Source of the DNA: Kribbella sp. CA-293567
GTDB lineage: Bacteria > Actinomycetota > Actinomycetes > Propionibacteriales > Kribbellaceae
NCBI RefSeq assembly: GCF_027627575.1
Contig: NZ_CP114065.1
Span: 868,001-932,000 of the forward strand
Length of the DNA stretch: 64,000 nt
Direction: 5' to 3'
Part shown: positions 60,533-64,000 of the stretch, in pieces
Layout of the letters: each line of letters starts with the position of its first letter
Numbering within the stretch: position 1 is the stretch's first letter
Program-made: the position numbers and the translations under genes
Notes under the pieces: generated by a model
The model's input: only the letters and a program-made list of their open reading frames with translations
The model's database searches: none
Told to the model about the DNA's origin: nothing

Positions 60533-61092
60533 GAGCTGGGCATGGTGAACTTCCAGCCCGGATGATTCAGCCGCGTGCGCACTTGCCCCGAGAACCTCCG
60601 ACTCCGGGCAAGTGCGGCCGGAGCGAGGCGAAGGTGGACGTCACCTGGGTGCGTGAGGCTCGGATCGTCGGCCGGATCGATGGCGATCGGCCGCACCGGG
60701 CTCCGCAGTCTGGTGAGGTACCACTCCCTTCGGGGTGCAGGGGACGGGCATCCGGGCAGGTCACGAGACAGCGTCCGAATGATCACGCATCGGTAACGAC
60801 GTGACCGGGCCATCGTGCCCAACGGATCGCCGGAACGCAAGGGGGGTCCGGGTTTCGGCAGAAGATTTCGCAGACTTCGAAGATCCCGAAAGCTCAACAA
60901 CAGAACGGTTTCCCGCCGTTCCGAGGCGGATCCGGAGCGGAATTCCCAGTCCGTGGACAAGCGCTTGCTTCAGCCGCCGGAGCCGAATCGCGCGTGTCAT
61001 CCGGACGGTTCGCTCGTTGAGGGAAGGACGGGGCACGGCCGCTGTCTGGCCGCTCCCCGGGTTGAGGCAAACGATGGTGATGGGGGCGAGCG
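60533..61092. other. Gene-free 560-bp divergent region
   Basis: The region between the LysM/Rpf-like gene and the response regulator contains no convincing gene. Reading frames present have atypical composition and no family signal. It holds the 11-bp stem 60578-60616 and a further stem formed by two copies of CGGCCGATC-like sequence near 60670-60695. The core motifs of the c-di-AMP riboswitch that precedes many actinobacterial rpf genes (a GACAGCTAACC-type block) were looked for and not found. Confidence 0.6.
60578..60616 (-). promoter_or_regulatory. 11-bp perfect hairpin in the leader of the LysM/Rpf-like gene
   Basis: CGCACTTGCCC (60578-60588) and GGGCAAGTGCG (60606-60616) are exact reverse complements with a 17-nt loop, about 64 bp upstream of the start codon. 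If transcribed from an upstream promoter, the stem would form in the 5' leader, where it could act as an attenuator or stability element. Confidence 0.55.
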
Positions 61093-61692
61093 GTGATCCG
61101 AGTAGTCCTCGGCCACCGCGGCACGATGGTGCGAGGCGCACTGGCCGCGGTGCTGGCACGAGAGAACGACCTGGACGTGGTGGCCGAGGTGGACCGCTCG
61201 GACGACGTCCTGACTTCGATCGGCAGGCGGCCGCACGTCGTCCTGCTCGATCCGCAACTCCCGGGCAGGATCGGCATCGAGGACCTCTGCCGCAGGCTGA
61301 CCGGCCCGGGTGTGCTGGTGCTGATCGACCACGAGGCGATCGCGGCGACCAGCCTGGCACTGGTCAAGCAGGCACCCCGGATCGGGCTGATCGCGACCGA
61401 CTCGTCCACCGACCAGCTGGTGGAGGCGATCCGCGACGTCGCCAAGGGCCTGCCGGTGGTCGACGTCCGGCTCGCGGTGGCGGCGCTCAAGGCGGGTGAC
61501 AATCCGCTCACCGACCGCGAGTGCGAGGTGCTCCGGCAGGTCACCACCGGCGCCACCGCGCAGGAGGTCGCCCGGACGCTCAGTCTGAGTGCCGGCACGG
61601 TCCGCAACTACCTGTCCCGGATCCTGTCCAAGACGGGGGCGCGCAGCCGGATCGAGGCGATCCGCAAGGCTCAGGACGCCGGCTGGATCTGA
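61093..61692 (+). CDS. NarL/LuxR-type response regulator, RamR-like, degenerate receiver
   Basis: A 199-residue regulator with receiver and C-terminal GerE/LuxR HTH (LTDRECEVLRQVTTGATAQEVARTLSLSAGTVRNYLSRIL, parts). Asp53 (VVLLDPQLPG) remains, but the N-terminal acidic pair is Gly7-His8 (VVLGHRGTM) and the conserved Lys near 101 is lost (GLIATDSS), so ordinary phosphorylation is unlikely. No histidine kinase lies next to it. This, and the convergent pair of ABC half-transporters, recall RamR of SapB-type clusters. The 3' end overlaps the transporter gene by 22 bp. Confidence 0.9.
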   Translation: MIRVVLGHRGTMVRGALAAVLARENDLDVVAEVDRSDDVLTSIGRRPHVVLLDPQLPGRIGIEDLCRRLTGPGVLVLIDHEAIAATSLALVKQAPRIGLIATDSSTDQLVEAIRDVAKGLPVVDVRLAVAALKAGDNPLTDRECEVLRQVTTGATAQEVARTLSLSAGTVRNYLSRILSKTGARSRIEAIRKAQDAGWI

Positions 61693-63359
61693 TCGCCGCC
61701 CGGCGACCAGTGGCCGAGCAGCTCGCGGTAGAGCGGTGAGGTCCGCAGCAGCGTCTGGTGGTTGCCGATGGTGGCCTGGTTGCCGTCCAGGACCAGGATG
61801 CGGCGGGCGCGCAGCGCGGAGCTGATCCGGTGCGCGATCACGATCAGGGTGCCGCCGCGCCGCGCGAAGGCTTCTTCGGCCCGGCGTTCGGCCTCCGGGT
61901 CCAGGAAGCAGGTCGCCTCGTCGAGCACGACCAGTGGCGCGGGCGAGAGGTAGGCGCGAGCCAGCGCGATCAGCTGCCGCTCACCCGGAGACAGTTCGCT
62001 GGGCCGCACCCGCGCCCCGAAGCCGCCGAGCCGCTCGACCAACCGGCCGGCGCCCACCGCGTCGACAGCCTGCATCACCTCGGCGATGGTGGCGTCCGGC
62101 AGCAGATAGGTGAGGTTCTCCATCAACGGCCCGCTGAAGACGTACGCCTCTTGCGGGATCAGCACCCGCGATTCGGCCAGCCGCTCCACCGGTACTTCGC
62201 TGGGCGGTGCTCCCCCCAGCAGCACTCGGCCACTGGTCGGTGCGAGCATCCCGCAGACCAGACCCGCGAGTGTCGACTTGCCGATACCGCTGGGCCCGAC
62301 GACAGCCAGGTGCTCGCCTTCCGCCACGGTGAGCTCCAGATTCTCGAGCACCGGGTCCGCGGCAGGGCCGTAGGCGAAGGTCAGGCCGCGCAGCCGCAAC
62401 TGGTACCCGTTGAGCTGGTCCACCGGGCGAGGAGCGGACGCCGGTGCGGCCGAATCGAGGATGCGGCCGAGCGTGATGACATAGCGCAGCCCGCTCTCGC
62501 CCAGTGCGCCCATCATCGTGCTCAGTGCGGGCTGCAGACCGACCAGCACATACGTGAGCCCACCGAGCAGGGTTCCGGTGCTGATACCCCGGCCGACCAG
62601 CCAAGGGCCGGCCGCCAGCAGGATCAGCAACGGCGCCCAGCCACCCACCGCGAAGCACAGCGTCCGCAAGGCCGCCACCTTCGCCAGCGAGCGTTCCGCG
62701 GCGGCCTGTGCCTCGATCGGCCGGCCGACCAGCTTCTCCGCGAAGTCCTCGGCGCCCGTCGCGGTGATGTCGCGGACGCCGCCGAAGGTCATCCCGGCCG
62801 CTGCCGCCAGTTCCTCGTCGGCCTGCAAGGACGCGCGCACCCGGTCGGCCGCCATCCCCAGCACCGCCAGCGACAGCAGGAACCCGATCAGGAACGGCGG
62901 TACGACGAATGCCGCGATCATCGGAGCCAACGACAGCAACCCGACCAGTACGCCGAGCAGCGTGACCGCGAAGTTCCGGATCACCAGGACCAGCCCGGCG
63001 AAGGTGTCGCGGACGATCTCGACCTGCCGGTTCAACCGGGCCACGGCGGCCTCGTCACCGGTTCGCAGCGCGCCGCCGACGACCCGGCGTACGAGGTCGT
63101 CGCGCAGCGGTTCGACCAGGTTGCCCAGGCGGCCGTAGACCTGATGGGAACCGGCGGCGCCCAGGCAGGCCGTCGCGACCAGCCCGCCCAGCCAGGCGAT
63201 GCCCTGCCAGGCCCGGCCGGCCAGGAAGTTGTCGGTGGCATGAGCGACGGCGATGCCGTAGACAGCCGTCGGGAGGATGTCGGGGACCGACCAGGCGGCC
63301 AGCTTGAGGGTCGACCGGTTCCGCAGTGCCGCGGCGCCGAAACGCAGTTCGCGCCTCAT
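61671..63359 (-). CDS. ABC transporter half-exporter (permease-ATPase), RamB-like
   Basis: A 562-residue half-transporter: six N-terminal helices (including FAVTLLGVLVGLLSLAPMIAAFVVPPFLIGFLLSLAVL, parts) and an ATPase with Walker A VGPSGIGKSTLAG, Q-loop LIPQEAYVFSG, signature LSPGERQLIALARAYL, Walker B LVVLDEATCFLD and switch His in VIAHRIS. The signature has P for G in the usual LSGGQ, as in some peptide exporters. ATG at 63359 overlaps the stop of the upstream half-transporter (ATGA), so the two likely form a heterodimer exporting a peptide. Confidence 0.92.
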   Translation of the reverse strand: MRRELRFGAAALRNRSTLKLAAWSVPDILPTAVYGIAVAHATDNFLAGRAWQGIAWLGGLVATACLGAAGSHQVYGRLGNLVEPLRDDLVRRVVGGALRTGDEAAVARLNRQVEIVRDTFAGLVLVIRNFAVTLLGVLVGLLSLAPMIAAFVVPPFLIGFLLSLAVLGMAADRVRASLQADEELAAAAGMTFGGVRDITATGAEDFAEKLVGRPIEAQAAAERSLAKVAALRTLCFAVGGWAPLLILLAAGPWLVGRGISTGTLLGGLTYVLVGLQPALSTMMGALGESGLRYVITLGRILDSAAPASAPRPVDQLNGYQLRLRGLTFAYGPAADPVLENLELTVAEGEHLAVVGPSGIGKSTLAGLVCGMLAPTSGRVLLGGAPPSEVPVERLAESRVLIPQEAYVFSGPLMENLTYLLPDATIAEVMQAVDAVGAGRLVERLGGFGARVRPSELSPGERQLIALARAYLSPAPLVVLDEATCFLDPEAERRAEEAFARRGGTLIVIAHRISSALRARRILVLDGNQATIGNHQTLLRTSPLYRELLGHWSPGGDQIQPAS

Positions 63360-64000
63360 CCGAACACCTCGCGGTAGGCGGGGTCCTGCCACAGCTCCTG
63401 GTGCGGTCCCGCGGCGCGGACCCGGCCACCGTCGAGCCAGACGACGAGGTCGGCGCGGGCTGCCGTCGCGGTCCGGTGCGTGACGATCAACCGGGTACGC
63501 CGGTGGCGGTCCTCGGTCAGCGTCTTGCTGATCTGCATCTCGGTGGCGGTGTCGAGGCTGGAGGTCGCGTCGTCCAGGACCAGCAACCGGCTGGCCGGCC
63601 AGGCCCGGGCCAGGCCGAGTCGTTGCCGCTCACCACCGGACATAGGTGCCTTAGGCAACGGAGTGAAGTAGCCGTCGGGCAGCCGGCTGACGAAGTCGTG
63701 GGCGTGGGTGGCGCGGGCCGCGGCGAGCGTGCGGACCGGACCGACCGCGTCGTGGGAGATCGCGTCGCCGATGGTGGTGCCCACCAGGGTCGGGCGTTCG
63801 AAGGCGCAGCCGACCGCGGTACGGAGGGCCTGGCGGCTGAGAGCCTGCAGCGGTACGCCGTCCAGCAGCACCTGGCCGAAGTGGGGATCGCGGAGGCGGG
63901 CGGCCAGGCCGGCCAGGACCGACTTGCCGGAGCCGCTGGGGCCGACAACGGCGATGGTCGCGCCGCCGGGAAGCTCGAGGTGGACGTCCTGCAGCAGGGC
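63356..64000 (-). CDS. ABC half-exporter ATPase end, RamA-like, N-terminus outside window
   Basis: The frame is open to the window edge, so the transmembrane half lies beyond it. Visible: Walker A VVGPSGSGKSVLAG (just inside the edge), signature MSGGERQRLGLARAW, Walker B LLVLDDATSSLD (Asp in place of the catalytic Glu) and switch His in IVTHRTA. With the Asp variant this site may be the weaker one of the pair. Its stop overlaps the start of the partner gene. The order fits ramA-ramB, with precursor and LanKC expected upstream, i.e. to the right. Confidence 0.9.
   Translation of the reverse strand, partial: ALLQDVHLELPGGATIAVVGPSGSGKSVLAGLAARLRDPHFGQVLLDGVPLQALSRQALRTAVGCAFERPTLVGTTIGDAISHDAVGPVRTLAAARATHAHDFVSRLPDGYFTPLPKAPMSGGERQRLGLARAWPASRLLVLDDATSSLDTATEMQISKTLTEDRHRRTRLIVTHRTATAARADLVVWLDGGRVRAAGPHQELWQDPAYREVFG

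Noticed and set aside
60533..61092. c-di-AMP (ydaO) riboswitch upstream of the LysM/Rpf-like gene
   Set aside because: Expected blocks such as GACAGCTAACC were not found on the leftward strand, so no call is made.
60801..61499. A 232-codon rightward frame overlapping the response regulator
   Set aside because: Composition and lack of any family signal mark it as shadow coding; the regulator frame starting at 61093 is clear.

Overview
The window is very GC-rich with many GTG starts, dense overlapping operons and typical actinomycete families (LysX, DUF1501, ROK, LAL and MmyB-type regulators, a LysM/Rpf-like secreted protein). It looks like chromosomal DNA of a Kribbella-like member of the Propionibacteriales. 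The phylum is a firm inference; the genus rests on gene content and on a striking habit of using Val GTA almost only where the next codon starts with C (GTAC words). No tRNA, rRNA, insertion sequence, prophage or CRISPR array was seen.

Layout. 1-5.5 kb: end of a DUF1501 gene, a two-component system, a LysR/PRISE-reductase divergent pair and an XRE-cupin regulator. 5.5-17 kb: an imino-acid catabolic block. Four overlapping genes encode the hydroxyproline pathway (DAO-like and HcnAB-like dehydrogenase subunits, pyrroline-hydroxycarboxylate deaminase, proline-racemase-family epimerase). They face the 5-oxoprolinase genes pxpA, pxpB and pxpC with an NRAMP-like transporter. Divergent from these are a GntR regulator, a D-glutamate-cyclase-like protein and an Xaa-Pro aminopeptidase. 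17-21.5 kb: a secreted S33-like peptidase, a DUF3817 protein, and L-serine ammonia-lyase behind a glycine riboswitch. 21.5-28 kb: two proline-rich membrane-anchored paralogues, a fused polysaccharide deacetylase/GT2 synthase, an SDR/MmyB pair and a lipoprotein. 28-34 kb: LysX, DUF998, an alpha/beta hydrolase and a ROK regulator.

34.4-41.1 kb is the most unusual region: a type II lanthipeptide synthetase (LanM), three tandem translationally coupled precursor-like peptides and a giant LuxR/LAL regulator, with no exporter or protease nearby. The three peptides are gap-free and collinear up to residue 49 (D21-P-I-G-P, R31, A40-L-V-G43, S46, A49), then diverge into cores with one cysteine or none.

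41-57 kb: a luciferase-like monooxygenase, a succinate-semialdehyde-type dehydrogenase, a YgiB/YgiC/APC-permease operon, a lipoprotein deacetylase, a LacI-controlled beta-mannosidase operon with three candidate operators, and a stand-alone molybdopterin oxidoreductase. The LacI and molybdopterin genes converge on a 130-bp near-perfect cruciform that includes both stop codons. 57-64 kb: a TetR/membrane-protein pair, a methyltransferase, a LysM/Rpf-like protein with a long leader, and at the right edge a RamR-like orphan regulator convergent with two ABC half-transporters. That resembles the export and regulatory part of a class III (SapB/ram-type) lanthipeptide cluster whose remainder would lie beyond the window.
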